From: Arthrobacter sp. EM1
GTDB lineage: Bacteria > Actinomycetota > Actinomycetes > Actinomycetales > Micrococcaceae
Reading direction: 5' to 3'
NCBI RefSeq assembly: GCF_029964055.1
Contig: NZ_CP124836.1
Location: 1,674,001-1,738,000, forward strand
DNA length: 64,000 nt
Part shown: positions 15,550 through 24,263 of the stretch, piece after piece
How positions within the stretch are numbered: the stretch's first letter is position 1
How the letters are laid out: the number at the start of each line of letters is the position of its first letter
Notes under the pieces: generated by a model
What the model was told of the DNA's origin: nothing
Seen by the model: only the letters and a program-made list of their open reading frames with translations
Database searches by the model: none
Made by a program: the position numbers and the translations under genes

Positions 15550-16419
15550 ATGAAAAAGCCAATCGTCGTCGGTATCAACGGATCAGCCGGAAGCAAGGCC
15601 GCGCTGGCATGGGCCCTCGAACGCGCGGCCCGCGACAAGCTTCCCGTCACGGTGATCCACGCCGTGGATGACCGCTGGATGACCCCGGATTTCCAGTACC
15701 ACGAACTCATCAGGCAGGCCGGCACGGAACTGCTCCAGGAGGCGAAGGCCAGCGCCAGCGGACAGGCCCCCAGTGTCAAGGTCGACGTCGAACTCGGTCA
15801 CGGCAGCGGCAGCTCGGTGCTGCGGGACGCCGCCAAGGAAGCATCGTTGGTGGTCGTGGGCGAGCACGACAAACACTGGTTGGACGGCGGCCCCATGTCG
15901 GATCGTGCCCTGCAGATCGTCTCCGCCTCCGAAGCTTCCGCAGCTGTCATTCCGCTCAAGGCCGGCGCGGGGAACCACGGCGTTGTGGTGGGAGTGGACG
16001 GTTCCGAAGAATCCCTCCAGGCCGTGAACTTCGCGGCCGCGGAGGCAGACCGCGGCAGTGACGAGTTGACAGTCGTCTTCGCCTTCCGCAGGCCGGCGCG
16101 CTGGATCGAAACCCAGCTGCCGGAGAGCGGGCTCGCGGAATCCATCCTTGAGGAGGACCGGGTCGTCCTGGCGGAATCCGTCGCAGGGCTGGGCGATAAG
16201 TATCCGGACCTGATTGTCCACCAGCGCCTGGAGACCGACACCGAACCCGCCAAAGCCCTGGTCGAAGCCGCCAGGGACGCACGGCTCCTCGTGGTTGGCA
16301 GCCGCGGCCACGGGGGCTTTTCCCGGATGCTGCTCGGCTCCACAGCCCACGCCGTCCTCCTCAGCTTGCCGTGCCCGACCATCGTTACCCGGGTCCACAA
16401 GGTTAAGCACAAGGACTGA
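15550..16419 (+). CDS. Universal stress protein with two Usp domains
   Basis: 289 aa made of two UspA domains (~3-138 and ~148-285). The second keeps the full ATP-binding signature (VVGVDGSEES near its start and GSRGHGGFSRMLLGST near its end). The first begins with VVGINGSAGSK but its later motif is degraded (VVVGEHDKHWLDGGPMSD), so it probably does not bind ATP in the standard way. Tandem Usp proteins of this kind are frequent in actinobacteria and often respond to hypoxia or redox stress. It lies downstream of the ribonuclease-esterase pair with 188 bp between. Confidence 0.92.
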   Translation: MKKPIVVGINGSAGSKAALAWALERAARDKLPVTVIHAVDDRWMTPDFQYHELIRQAGTELLQEAKASASGQAPSVKVDVELGHGSGSSVLRDAAKEASLVVVGEHDKHWLDGGPMSDRALQIVSASEASAAVIPLKAGAGNHGVVVGVDGSEESLQAVNFAAAEADRGSDELTVVFAFRRPARWIETQLPESGLAESILEEDRVVLAESVAGLGDKYPDLIVHQRLETDTEPAKALVEAARDARLLVVGSRGHGGFSRMLLGSTAHAVLLSLPCPTIVTRVHKVKHKD

Positions 16420-16470
16420 GCGGCGCAGCGGACCTTTTAGCCTGCCCGCGCCGGGTGGGAGGAACCTCTG

Positions 16471-17154
16471 GTGCAGCCCGTCCTGGATTTTATTGGCCAC
16501 TATTGGTGGCTGGTCTTCCCGCTCAGCGGAGTGTTCGGCGGTTGGGCACGTTCCTGGTCCCAAGCCAGTGAACGCCGGCACAAGCGGCGGGTTGAGCTCT
16601 ATACGCTTCGCAACCAGGCCGCGGAGGCGGAACAGGCCAGCCGGTCCGAGGCCTGGAACCTGGTGGAAAGCCACAACGCCGTCAACCGGCGGTGGCTCGA
16701 CTATGAACTCGACGTGGGCAAGCTCATCGACTTTCCGGCCATGACCGACGTCCGCGAACCGCTAACGGTAGCGTTCCTGCGCGCCAAACGGACGGCCGAC
16801 GCCATGCGACCCGAAGCCCCGGAGGACATCACAACGCTGTCGCGGTTAGCTGAGTACCGCGAAGCCGTACACGGCTTCGCCCTCGCCTTCGACGTCGCCG
16901 AGCGTGAGGCCCTGCGGATCAAGGACAGCAACTTCACCGGACCCGAGCGGCAGCGCCTCGCGACGGCCCGGAAGCTGCTGCGGATCGCGTCGGATGCTGC
17001 TGCCACACCGGCGGAACGGCAAACCGCGTACCGGCGCGCGCGCCGCGAACTGGACGGACTGATTGCGCTGCCTGACGTGACGGTTGCTGCGCTTGAGCAG
17101 AAGGCCGCCGCGATGATCGACGCCGCGCCGGCACCCGATCTCCAGCAGAACTGA
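16471..17154 (+). CDS. Hypothetical membrane-anchored coiled-coil protein
   Basis: 227 aa; GTG start with GGGAGGAAC upstream. I do not recognise a named family. Residues ~5-28 form one hydrophobic segment (LDFIGHYWWLVFPLSGVFGG) with aromatic residues, followed by a long, highly charged and helical region rich in Arg, Glu and Ala that looks like coiled coil. The segment WNLVESHNAVNRRWLDYELD is the most distinctive part. The protein probably sits on the cytoplasmic face of the membrane. It is 51 bp downstream of the universal stress gene and may share its transcript. Confidence 0.75.
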   Translation: MQPVLDFIGHYWWLVFPLSGVFGGWARSWSQASERRHKRRVELYTLRNQAAEAEQASRSEAWNLVESHNAVNRRWLDYELDVGKLIDFPAMTDVREPLTVAFLRAKRTADAMRPEAPEDITTLSRLAEYREAVHGFALAFDVAEREALRIKDSNFTGPERQRLATARKLLRIASDAAATPAERQTAYRRARRELDGLIALPDVTVAALEQKAAAMIDAAPAPDLQQN

Positions 17155-17278
17155 GGAAAGGCGCTTGCGCCCCGCCCACTGACCCGGCCAGGGCGGCGCC
17201 GGGGCCAGTTTTGGGCCCTGCTACCCTTGCCCTTTACCCTTTAACGCGTCAAGCGATTTTGCTGAACCCCGCACGCCT

Positions 17279-17296
17279 ATCCGGTGAATTCCGGAT
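17279..17296. promoter_or_regulatory. Palindrome upstream of the phosphate transporter gene
   Basis: ATCCGG and CCGGAT flank TGAATT, 61 bp before the transporter start. It could be an operator; I cannot match it to a known Pho-type box. Confidence 0.25.
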
Positions 17297-17356
17297 GAAT
17301 GATGCGGCGCCGGCGGATGAAACTGCTGACCGACTACTCTGCAGATTGGGCAATAG

Positions 17357-18568
17357 GTGCAAATCACCATCATGGTGGCGCTGGTGATATCGCTGGCACT
17401 TTTTTTTGACTTCACCAACGGATTTCATGACACCGCCAACGCGATGGCCACCCCCATTGCCACCGGCGCCATCAAACCCAAAACGGCGGTCGCCCTCGCG
17501 GCGGTCCTGAACCTGGTGGGAGCATTCCTGTCCACGGAAGTGGCCAGGACCGTGTCAGGCGGAATTATCAAGGAAGGTGCCGACGGCATCCAGATCACAC
17601 CGGAGATCATCTTCGCCGGCCTGATGGGCGCCATCCTCTGGAACATGATCACCTGGCTCAAAGGCCTGCCGTCGAGTTCCTCGCACGCATTATTTGGCGG
17701 TCTGATCGGTGCGGCCATCGCCGGGATCGGGATCCATTCGGTTAACTTCTCGTCCCTGACACAGAAGGTGATCCTGCCCGCCATCTTTGCGCCGATCATC
17801 GCCGGCGGTGTTGCGTACCTGTGCACCAAGCTTGCGTATGCGCTGACTTCCCGGCACGATCCGGATACCGGCAGCAAGCTCACCCAGAAGCGCGGCGGAT
17901 TCCGGACCGGCCAGATTTTCACCTCCAGCCTCGTTGCCCTTGCCCACGGGACCAACGACGCACAAAAGACGATGGGCATCATCACGCTGGTGCTGATTGC
18001 TGCGGGCAGCCAGCAGCCGGGCTCCGGACCTCAACTCTGGGTCATCGCCGCCTGCGCCCTCGCCATCGCGCTTGGTACCTACTCCGGTGGCTGGCGCATC
18101 ATCCGCACGATGGGATCCGGGCTTACCGACGTCAAGCCGGCACAGGGCTTTGCCGCCGAAAGCAGCACGGCTTCCGCCATCCTGGCCTCCTCCCATCTGG
18201 GGTTTGCACTGTCCACCACGCAGGTAGCGTCCGGCTCCGTAATCGGTTCAGGCTTGGGCCGGCGCGGGACCACCGTACGATGGGGCACCGCTGGGCGGAT
18301 TGCGCTGGGTTGGCTCTTCACCCTTCCGGCTGCGGGGTTGATGGGGGCGCTCACGGCACTGCTGGTGAATACCGGCGTCGGCGGCGTGGTGATTGCCGCC
18401 GTGGCCGGCACTGCGGCCGTGACCTACATGTTTGTGCACTCGAACAAGTCGCGGGTCGGACACCACAATGCCGTAGAAGTCGAGGAAGCCGGCACGGCCG
18501 TGCACTTCCGCAAGAAAAAGGCACGCGCCGCCGCCGGCACCAACAACAAGCCGAAGGGCGAGCTCTGA
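17357..18568 (+). CDS. pit: Inorganic phosphate transporter, PiT family
   Basis: 403 aa with about ten membrane helices. The PiT signatures are duplicated: FDFTNGFHDTANAMAT near residue 17 and ALAHGTNDAQKTMG near residue 193, plus SSSHALFGGLIGAAIAG and its partner SSTHLGF-like region. Such carriers import phosphate (as metal phosphate) using the proton gradient. The start is GTG 17357 with only a weak ribosome site. The C-terminal ~40 residues are charged and cytoplasmic. Its stop overlaps the next start by one base (TGATG), so the small downstream protein is translationally coupled. Confidence 0.92.
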   Translation: MQITIMVALVISLALFFDFTNGFHDTANAMATPIATGAIKPKTAVALAAVLNLVGAFLSTEVARTVSGGIIKEGADGIQITPEIIFAGLMGAILWNMITWLKGLPSSSSHALFGGLIGAAIAGIGIHSVNFSSLTQKVILPAIFAPIIAGGVAYLCTKLAYALTSRHDPDTGSKLTQKRGGFRTGQIFTSSLVALAHGTNDAQKTMGIITLVLIAAGSQQPGSGPQLWVIAACALAIALGTYSGGWRIIRTMGSGLTDVKPAQGFAAESSTASAILASSHLGFALSTTQVASGSVIGSGLGRRGTTVRWGTAGRIALGWLFTLPAAGLMGALTALLVNTGVGGVVIAAVAGTAAVTYMFVHSNKSRVGHHNAVEVEEAGTAVHFRKKKARAAAGTNNKPKGEL

Positions 18569-18789
18569 TGAAGTGGCTGGAACTGGTTCAAGTCGCCGGC
18601 GCAACGCTCGTCGCTGCGCTGACCGTTGTGGTCCTTTACTCCTTGGGAGTCCGCCTCACGGCCATCGCCGGCGACGTCGATGAGCGGAAACCGGCATGGG
18701 TCCGGCCGCTCGCGTACGTCTGCTTCGGTCTTTGCGGGCTGGCCGTCTTGTTCGGGTTGTACCTGATCATTCCCTACTTCAGCAAATAA
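18568..18789 (+). CDS. Small two-helix membrane protein coupled to the PiT transporter
   Basis: 73 aa; the ATG shares its first base with the transporter stop, and AAGGGCG lies ~11 nt upstream. Two hydrophobic segments (residues ~8-29 and ~48-70) flank a short charged loop (AGDVDERKPAWVRP). I know of no named function. Small proteins like this often follow pit in Arthrobacter-type genomes, and coupling suggests a partner or stability factor of the transporter. Confidence 0.8.
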   Translation: MKWLELVQVAGATLVAALTVVVLYSLGVRLTAIAGDVDERKPAWVRPLAYVCFGLCGLAVLFGLYLIIPYFSK

Positions 18790-18820
18790 CCGGCAGGTGG
18801 GCGTCCGGGGCGGGTCCGGC

Positions 18821-18826
18821 TACGCT
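18821..18826 (+). promoter_or_regulatory. -10 box of a probable leaderless promoter (RibD-type reductase)
   Basis: TACGCT (TANNNT pattern) ends 6 nt before the ATG at 18833, and no ribosome site lies between. Actinobacteria make many leaderless mRNAs from this arrangement. Confidence 0.5.
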
Positions 18827-18832
18827 GGGGCC

Positions 18833-19384
18833 ATGCCTGGATTCCAGTATTTTGTTGCGTCCTCGCTGGACGGATTCATCGCCACCGCCGACGACGAACT
18901 GGACTGGCTGCTCCAGTTCGACGGCTTCGCCGGGGGCAAGGAAAGCTATGAAGCCTTTATGGCGGAGGTGGGCTGCATCGTGATGGGCGGTGAGACCTAC
19001 GCCTGGCTAAGGAAGAACGAACCCGGCCACTGGCCCTACCCAACGACGGCGTGCTGGGTCTTCACACGCCACGAACTCTCCGCCCCGCCCGGTGCGAACG
19101 TGACGTTTGTCCGCGGTCCCGTGGCCGAGTTCGTTGCTGATCTCGAGGCCGAAGCGGGAGACCGGAATGTCTGGATCGTCGGGGGCGGCGTACTCGCAGC
19201 CCAATTCGCGGATGCCGGCGCGCTGGACGAGATCATTATTTCGATAATTCCCGTTGTCCTCGGCAGCGGCAAGCCGGTGCTGCCGATGTCGGGGCCGACG
19301 GCACCGATGGAGCTGCTTTACGCGCACACCATGGGCCGGGGCATCATGGAACTGCGCTACCGTTTCGGGCGCGCCCAGGCATAG
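18833..19384 (+). CDS. Dihydrofolate reductase / RibD C-terminal domain family protein
   Basis: 183 aa; the ATG at 18833 gives the right N-terminus (QYFVASSLDGFIATADDELDWL), the family hallmark. VMGGETYAWL, VWIVGGGVLAAQFADAGALDE and IIPVVLGSGKPVLP follow the RibD_C/YyaP-type reductase pattern with an NADPH-binding GGG motif. These proteins resemble dihydrofolate reductase in fold, but true folate activity is doubtful; most have no known substrate. Confidence 0.87.
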   Translation: MPGFQYFVASSLDGFIATADDELDWLLQFDGFAGGKESYEAFMAEVGCIVMGGETYAWLRKNEPGHWPYPTTACWVFTRHELSAPPGANVTFVRGPVAEFVADLEAEAGDRNVWIVGGGVLAAQFADAGALDEIIISIIPVVLGSGKPVLPMSGPTAPMELLYAHTMGRGIMELRYRFGRAQA

Positions 19385-19418
19385 AACCGCTGCGGCGAGG
19401 CGCCGGGCTGCGGGGCTG

Positions 19419-19883
19419 CTACTCGGCGATGTCGCGGATCAGGTTGGTGATGCGCGCGGTCGAGAGCCTGCGGCCCTGCTCGTCCGTCATCACGATCTCG
19501 TGCGTGGTCAGGGTGCGGCCAAGGTGGATGGCAGTGCACGTGCCGGTCACCGTGCCCGCGGTGATTGCCCGGTGATGCGTGGCGCTGACGTCGATTCCCA
19601 GCGCCTGCCGCTGCGGCCCGGCATGCATTCCGGCAGCAAAGGAACCAAGCGTCTCGGCAAGCACCACGTGGGCACCGCCGTGCAGGATGCCGGCGACCTG
19701 GGTGTTGCCTTCCACCGGCATGGTGCCAACAGTGCGCTCGGGACTCATCTCCACGAAATGGATGCCCATCTTCACCACCAGGGCGCCCACACCGTAGTGC
19801 CCCAGCCAATCGTGCATTTCCTCGGGAATCCCGGCTGCCGCCAGCTCGGCCGTGTACGGGCCCGGCGTGAAATTGTCCGTCAT
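19419..19883 (-). CDS. Hotdog-fold thioesterase (PaaI family)
   Basis: 154 aa from the ATG at 19883; the longer frame runs through polA and is spurious. The motif GTMPVEGNTQVAGILHGGAHV places the catalytic region (HGG) around residue 69, and the second half has the fold's strand pattern. These enzymes hydrolyse acyl- or phenylacetyl-CoA thioesters, often as a housekeeping proofreading step. Divergent from polA; the polA promoter motif overlaps its start codon. Confidence 0.88.
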   Translation of the reverse strand: MTDNFTPGPYTAELAAAGIPEEMHDWLGHYGVGALVVKMGIHFVEMSPERTVGTMPVEGNTQVAGILHGGAHVVLAETLGSFAAGMHAGPQRQALGIDVSATHHRAITAGTVTGTCTAIHLGRTLTTHEIVMTDEQGRRLSTARITNLIRDIAE

Positions 19884-19895
19884 GGGAACTAGGCT
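19873..19895 (+). promoter_or_regulatory. polA promoter with a RecA-independent DNA-damage motif
   Basis: TTGTCCGTC, then exactly 8 nt, then TAGGCT, then 7 nt to GTG 19903. This matches 7 of 9 bases of the mycobacterial RecA-independent (PafBC-type) promoter consensus TTGTCRGTG-N8-TANNNT, including its spacing. No ribosome site is seen, so the mRNA would be leaderless. Confidence 0.55.
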
Positions 19896-19902
19896 GGCAC
19901 CT

Positions 19903-22728
19903 GTGAGCGAAACTACCAAACCGGCCCTTGCCCCCTCTGCCGCGGATACCCTTCCGGCAACGGAGACCGAATCAGCGATTGCGGCCAGGCCCGTGCCCTC
20001 CAGCCGGGCCGCGGAACCGGTTTCCGCCACTGCGGCGCCCGTGGTTCCGATCACCGGTCAGCCCCGGCTGATGGTCCTCGACGGCCACTCCATGGCATTT
20101 CGTGCGTTCTTCGCGCTGCCGGCTGACAAATTCTCCACCGCCACGGGACAGCACACAAACGCCGTACACGGCTTTACGTCCATGCTGATCAACCTCATCA
20201 AGGAGCAGAAGCCCACCCACGTTGCCGTCGCCTTCGACGTCTCCGATGACACCACCCATCGCAAGGCCGAATACAGCGACTACAAGGGCGGACGCAACGA
20301 AACCCCCCGCGAGATGAGCGGCCAGATCGACCTCATCGACAAGGTCATGGGAGCTTGGGGCATCAAGACCATCAAGATGCCCGGCTACGAAGCTGACGAT
20401 ATCCTGGCCACCCTCGCCACGATGGGAGACAAGGCCGGTTTCGAGGTGCTCCTGGTTTCGGGGGACCGGGATGCCTTCCAGCTGATCACTGACAACGTCT
20501 TTGTGCTGTACCCGAAAAAGGGTGTCAGTGACATTCCCCGCCTGGATGCCGTGGCCATCCAGGAGAAGTATTTCGTCACGCCAGCCCAGTATTCGGACCT
20601 CGCCGCGCTGGTGGGAGAGTCCGCGGACAACCTTCCCGGCGTTCCCGGCGTCGGCCCCAAGACGGCAGCGAAGTGGATTAACCTTTACGGCGGCCTGGAG
20701 GGGGTTCTGGCGAACATCGACTCCATCGGCGGGAAGGTGGGGGATTCCCTCCGCGAAAACGTTGAGGACGTCAAGCGCAACCGGAGGCTGAACAGGCTCC
20801 ACACCGATCTGGAGCTCCCGGTGACGCTGGAAGAACTTTCGGAACCGCGGCCGGACCAGGCTGCCATCGAGGAGTTGTTCGATACCCTCGAATTCAAGAC
20901 CATCCGTACCCGGCTCTTGGCCCTGTACGGCAGTGAGGTCGCTGAGCCGGAGAGAGAGCGCCTCGACACTCCGGACTTCGTGGTCCCTTCGGACGCTGCC
21001 GAGCTGGCTGCTTTCCTCGACTCGGGGGCCGGCAAGCGTTCAGCTGTCGCCGTCGACCTCGTGCCGGGCCGGATCGGCGAGGATGCCGCTGCCCTGGCCA
21101 TCGTCCGTGCGGACGGGGCTGCCTACATCGACCTCACCGGCCAGGATGCCGCCGCCGAGAACGTCCTGGCCGGCTGGCTCAGGGACGCGGCCGCGCCCAA
21201 GGTCATGCATGGCTACAAGGCGGCACTCAAAGCTCTCTCCAACCGTGGCCTGGGCCTGGACGGCGTGGTGGACGACACCGCAATTTCCGGGTACCTCATT
21301 CAGCCTGACCGCCGCAGCTATGAGCTCGCCGAACTCGCCCAGCACCACCTGAACATCGGCGTCGCGACCGAGGCGGCCAAGGCCGGCCAGCTTGAGTTGG
21401 CGTTCGACGGCGATACTGCCGCCGCCGGCGCGCTCGTCCAGGTGGCCGCCGTCGTCCAGGCACTGAGCCGCTACTTCGAAACTGAGCTGCAGGAACGCGG
21501 AGCCCAGGACCTGCTGACCACCCTCGAGCTGCCCGTCAGCCGGGTCCTTGCCGACATGGAACTCGCCGGAATTGCCATCGACATGGCGCGTATGGACGAG
21601 CAGTTGGCGGATCTGGCCAAGGTCATCGACAACGCCCAGGAGCTTGCGTTCGCCGCGATTGGCCACGAAGTAAACCTGGGGTCGCCGAAGCAGCTCCAGA
21701 CGGTCCTGTTTGAGGAGCTGGGACTGCCGAAAACCAAAAAGATCAAGTCCGGGTACACCACCGACGCCGCGTCGCTCAAGAACCTGCTGGAAAAGACCGG
21801 GCACGAATTCCTCGTCCAGCTAATGGCGCACCGCGAGTCCTCGAAGCTGCGTCAGATGCTGGAGTCGCTGAAGAAGTCCGTCACCGACGACGGCCGGATC
21901 CACACCAGTTACGCGCAAAACGTCGCAGCCACCGGCCGGATCTCGTCCAACAACCCCAACCTGCAGAACATCCCCATCCGCAGCGAGGAGGGCCGCCGTG
22001 TGCGCAGCATCTTTGTGGTCAGCGATGGCTACGACTGCCTGCTCTCGGCCGACTACTCGCAGATCGAAATGCGCATCATGGCGCACCTCTCGGGGGATGC
22101 GGGCCTGATTCAGGCCTACAAGGACGGCGAAGACCTGCATCGGTTCGTAGGTTCCAACATCTTCCATGTACCCACAGACCAGGTGACCAGTGCGATGCGT
22201 TCCAAGGTCAAGGCCATGTCCTATGGCCTTGCCTACGGACTGACCTCCTTCGGGCTCTCCAAGCAGCTCGAGGTTTCCGTCGATGAGGCGAGGACGCTGA
22301 TGAAGGACTACTTCGACCGGTTCGGCGCCGTCCGCGACTATCTCCGCGGCGTCGTGGAGCAGGCCAGAATCGACGGGTACACCGCCACCATCGAGGGCCG
22401 ACGCCGGTATCTTCCGGACCTCACGAGCACCGACCGCCAGCTGCGCGAGAACGCTGAGCGCATTGCGCTGAACTCTCCGATCCAGGGATCGGCAGCGGAC
22501 ATCATCAAGCGTGCGATGCTCGGGGTCTCCGGTGCGCTGGCCGAACAGGGACTGAAGTCGCGGATGCTGCTGCAGGTCCATGACGAACTGGTTTTGGAAG
22601 TCGCGGCCGGAGAGCGGGACACCGTGGAAAAGCTCGTGACCGAGCAGATGGGGGCGGCTGCCAGGTTGACCGTTCCGCTGGAAGTCCAGATCGGCGTCGG
22701 TTCGAGCTGGTACGAGGCGGGGCATTGA
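19903..22728 (+). CDS. polA: DNA polymerase I
   Basis: 941 aa from GTG 19903; ATG 19882 is an alternative but overlaps the divergent start and the promoter motif. After a Pro/Ala/Thr-rich leader (~50 aa) comes the 5'-3' exonuclease domain (LMVLDGHSMAFRAFFALP ...), a degenerate 3'-5' exonuclease domain and the polymerase. Polymerase motif A is DYSQIEMRIMAHLSGD, motif B is RSKVKAMSYGLAYG and motif C is LLQVHDELVLEV. The proofreading DxE motif is replaced by VDLVPG, so the enzyme should lack 3'-5' exonuclease activity, as in other actinobacterial Pol I. It fills gaps after excision repair and removes RNA primers. Confidence 0.96.
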   Translation: MSETTKPALAPSAADTLPATETESAIAARPVPSSRAAEPVSATAAPVVPITGQPRLMVLDGHSMAFRAFFALPADKFSTATGQHTNAVHGFTSMLINLIKEQKPTHVAVAFDVSDDTTHRKAEYSDYKGGRNETPREMSGQIDLIDKVMGAWGIKTIKMPGYEADDILATLATMGDKAGFEVLLVSGDRDAFQLITDNVFVLYPKKGVSDIPRLDAVAIQEKYFVTPAQYSDLAALVGESADNLPGVPGVGPKTAAKWINLYGGLEGVLANIDSIGGKVGDSLRENVEDVKRNRRLNRLHTDLELPVTLEELSEPRPDQAAIEELFDTLEFKTIRTRLLALYGSEVAEPERERLDTPDFVVPSDAAELAAFLDSGAGKRSAVAVDLVPGRIGEDAAALAIVRADGAAYIDLTGQDAAAENVLAGWLRDAAAPKVMHGYKAALKALSNRGLGLDGVVDDTAISGYLIQPDRRSYELAELAQHHLNIGVATEAAKAGQLELAFDGDTAAAGALVQVAAVVQALSRYFETELQERGAQDLLTTLELPVSRVLADMELAGIAIDMARMDEQLADLAKVIDNAQELAFAAIGHEVNLGSPKQLQTVLFEELGLPKTKKIKSGYTTDAASLKNLLEKTGHEFLVQLMAHRESSKLRQMLESLKKSVTDDGRIHTSYAQNVAATGRISSNNPNLQNIPIRSEEGRRVRSIFVVSDGYDCLLSADYSQIEMRIMAHLSGDAGLIQAYKDGEDLHRFVGSNIFHVPTDQVTSAMRSKVKAMSYGLAYGLTSFGLSKQLEVSVDEARTLMKDYFDRFGAVRDYLRGVVEQARIDGYTATIEGRRRYLPDLTSTDRQLRENAERIALNSPIQGSAADIIKRAMLGVSGALAEQGLKSRMLLQVHDELVLEVAAGERDTVEKLVTEQMGAAARLTVPLEVQIGVGSSWYEAGH

Positions 22729-22775
22729 TGCCTGCGTGAATTGTGGATTTTGCAGGATACCCAGGGGGAAAGCAC

Positions 22776-24065
22776 ATGACTGAAAAGTACGAGATCAGGA
22801 GGTTCCGGGCGGCCCAAAAGGGCGAACCGGACTACGCGCTGGGCGTCTCCTGGCTGCGCGGCGTCGGCGTCGGCTTTTACGACGAGCGCCACAAGGACGA
22901 GTTCGTGGACAAGGTCATGGCCATGTACCGCGCCGACAACCGCGAGCTGACGGGGGTCTACCAGCGCGGCACAGTGGCCGCGCATTCCCTGGCTGCCGAC
23001 ATCCCCGTGGCCACCTTCGGGACCCTGCGCAAAAACCTCAATGTCGGTTACGGCCGGCAGCTCGAAGCGCAGCTGATCACCGCCGTAACCGTCCGGGGAA
23101 CCCACCGCCGGCAGGGACTCCTGCGCCGGATGATGACCGAGGACCTGGCGGCGTCGAAAGCCGACGGCCTGGCCATTGCTGCCCTGACGGCGTCCGAGGC
23201 TTCCATCTACGGGCGGTTCGGCTTCGGCGTCGCGACGTTCGAGCGCAGCGTGAAGGTGGACACCGGCCCGCGCTTCCGGCTGCGGCACAGTGCGAGCGGC
23301 TCGGTGGAAGTCGCCGACCGGAAAGTCCTGCTGGAGCTGGCCCAGGGCGTGTTCGAACGCGTCCACCGGGTCACGCCCGGGTCTATCGATCGGCAGGACG
23401 CCTACCGGCAGCGCAGCTCGGGGACACTAGGCCGGGACGGGGCGGAGGACGAATCGATCCGCTGTGCCCTGCACTACGACGCCGACGGTGCTGTGGACGG
23501 TTATGTCGCCTACAAATTCTCCGGCTGGGACACCACGCCAGCCACCATGGAAGTCGTTGACCTCGTCGCTGCCACCACGTCCGGCTACCTCGAGCTGTGG
23601 CAGTTCCTCGGCAGCATCGACCTCATTCAGCGTGTTGCGTGGGCCGAAGCCCCCGTGGACGATCCGCTGACGTGGGCCCTTGAGGACCCGCGTTGCATCG
23701 AGTCCGCCGAGAACGCAGACATGCTTTGGCTCCGGATCCTGGACACGGCCAAAGCCCTCGGCGCACGACGCTACTCGACCGACGGCAGCCTGGTCCTGCA
23801 CGTCACCGACACCCTGGGCTTCGCGGCGGGCACGTACACGCTCACTGTGACTGACGGTGAAGCCCGCGTGGAGTCCGCCCCGGACGGCACCGAACCGGAC
23901 CTGAGCCTCGACGTCGCGGAACTCGGGTCCGTCTTTCTCGGCGCAGTCTGCCCGGTGACGCTGGCGGCTGCCGGGCGGATCCTGGAGCACGTTTCCGGGG
24001 CCGCACTGACCGCACGGCTGATGTTCGCCGTCGACCGTGCACCGCACTGCCTGACGCACTTTTAG
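22776..24065 (+). CDS. Eis-like GNAT N-acetyltransferase
   Basis: 429 aa from the ATG at 22776 (AGGGGGAAAGCAC upstream). It has the Eis architecture: an N-terminal GNAT domain with the acetyl-CoA loop VTVRGTHRRQGLLRRMM, a central second GNAT-like domain, and a C-terminal sterol-carrier-like domain. It ends in ...THF; in mycobacterial Eis the C-terminal phenylalanine carboxylate takes part in catalysis, so the terminal Phe is meaningful. Eis acetylates lysines and, in mycobacteria, aminoglycosides; the natural substrate here is unknown. It stands alone between polA and rpsA. Confidence 0.87.
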   Translation: MTEKYEIRRFRAAQKGEPDYALGVSWLRGVGVGFYDERHKDEFVDKVMAMYRADNRELTGVYQRGTVAAHSLAADIPVATFGTLRKNLNVGYGRQLEAQLITAVTVRGTHRRQGLLRRMMTEDLAASKADGLAIAALTASEASIYGRFGFGVATFERSVKVDTGPRFRLRHSASGSVEVADRKVLLELAQGVFERVHRVTPGSIDRQDAYRQRSSGTLGRDGAEDESIRCALHYDADGAVDGYVAYKFSGWDTTPATMEVVDLVAATTSGYLELWQFLGSIDLIQRVAWAEAPVDDPLTWALEDPRCIESAENADMLWLRILDTAKALGARRYSTDGSLVLHVTDTLGFAAGTYTLTVTDGEARVESAPDGTEPDLSLDVAELGSVFLGAVCPVTLAAAGRILEHVSGAALTARLMFAVDRAPHCLTHF

Positions 24066-24091
24066 GCGAATTGGCCCCGAGCCGTTGCACT

Positions 24092-24121
24092 TTGACCGGC
24101 GTTCCCGTATACGACTAGACT
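24092..24121 (+). promoter_or_regulatory. Probable rpsA promoter
   Basis: TTGACC (24092-24097) and TAGACT (24116-24121) are separated by 18 bp, a standard housekeeping-type promoter in a 198-bp gap. It implies a 5' leader of about 135 nt before the rpsA ATG. The leader is long enough for regulation, but I do not see a clear S1-binding structure. Confidence 0.6.
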
Positions 24122-24263
24122 AAACGGGCGTGTACTACGTGCCCGCATCTTCAATCCACAAATCAGGATGACCCGGCAAAATGCCGTGCCTGCTCCCGTG
24201 TCGCCGACGCGGGCGCAGCGGTTGGCCTGACCGACTAACTATCCACAACGGAGCCCCTACTAC

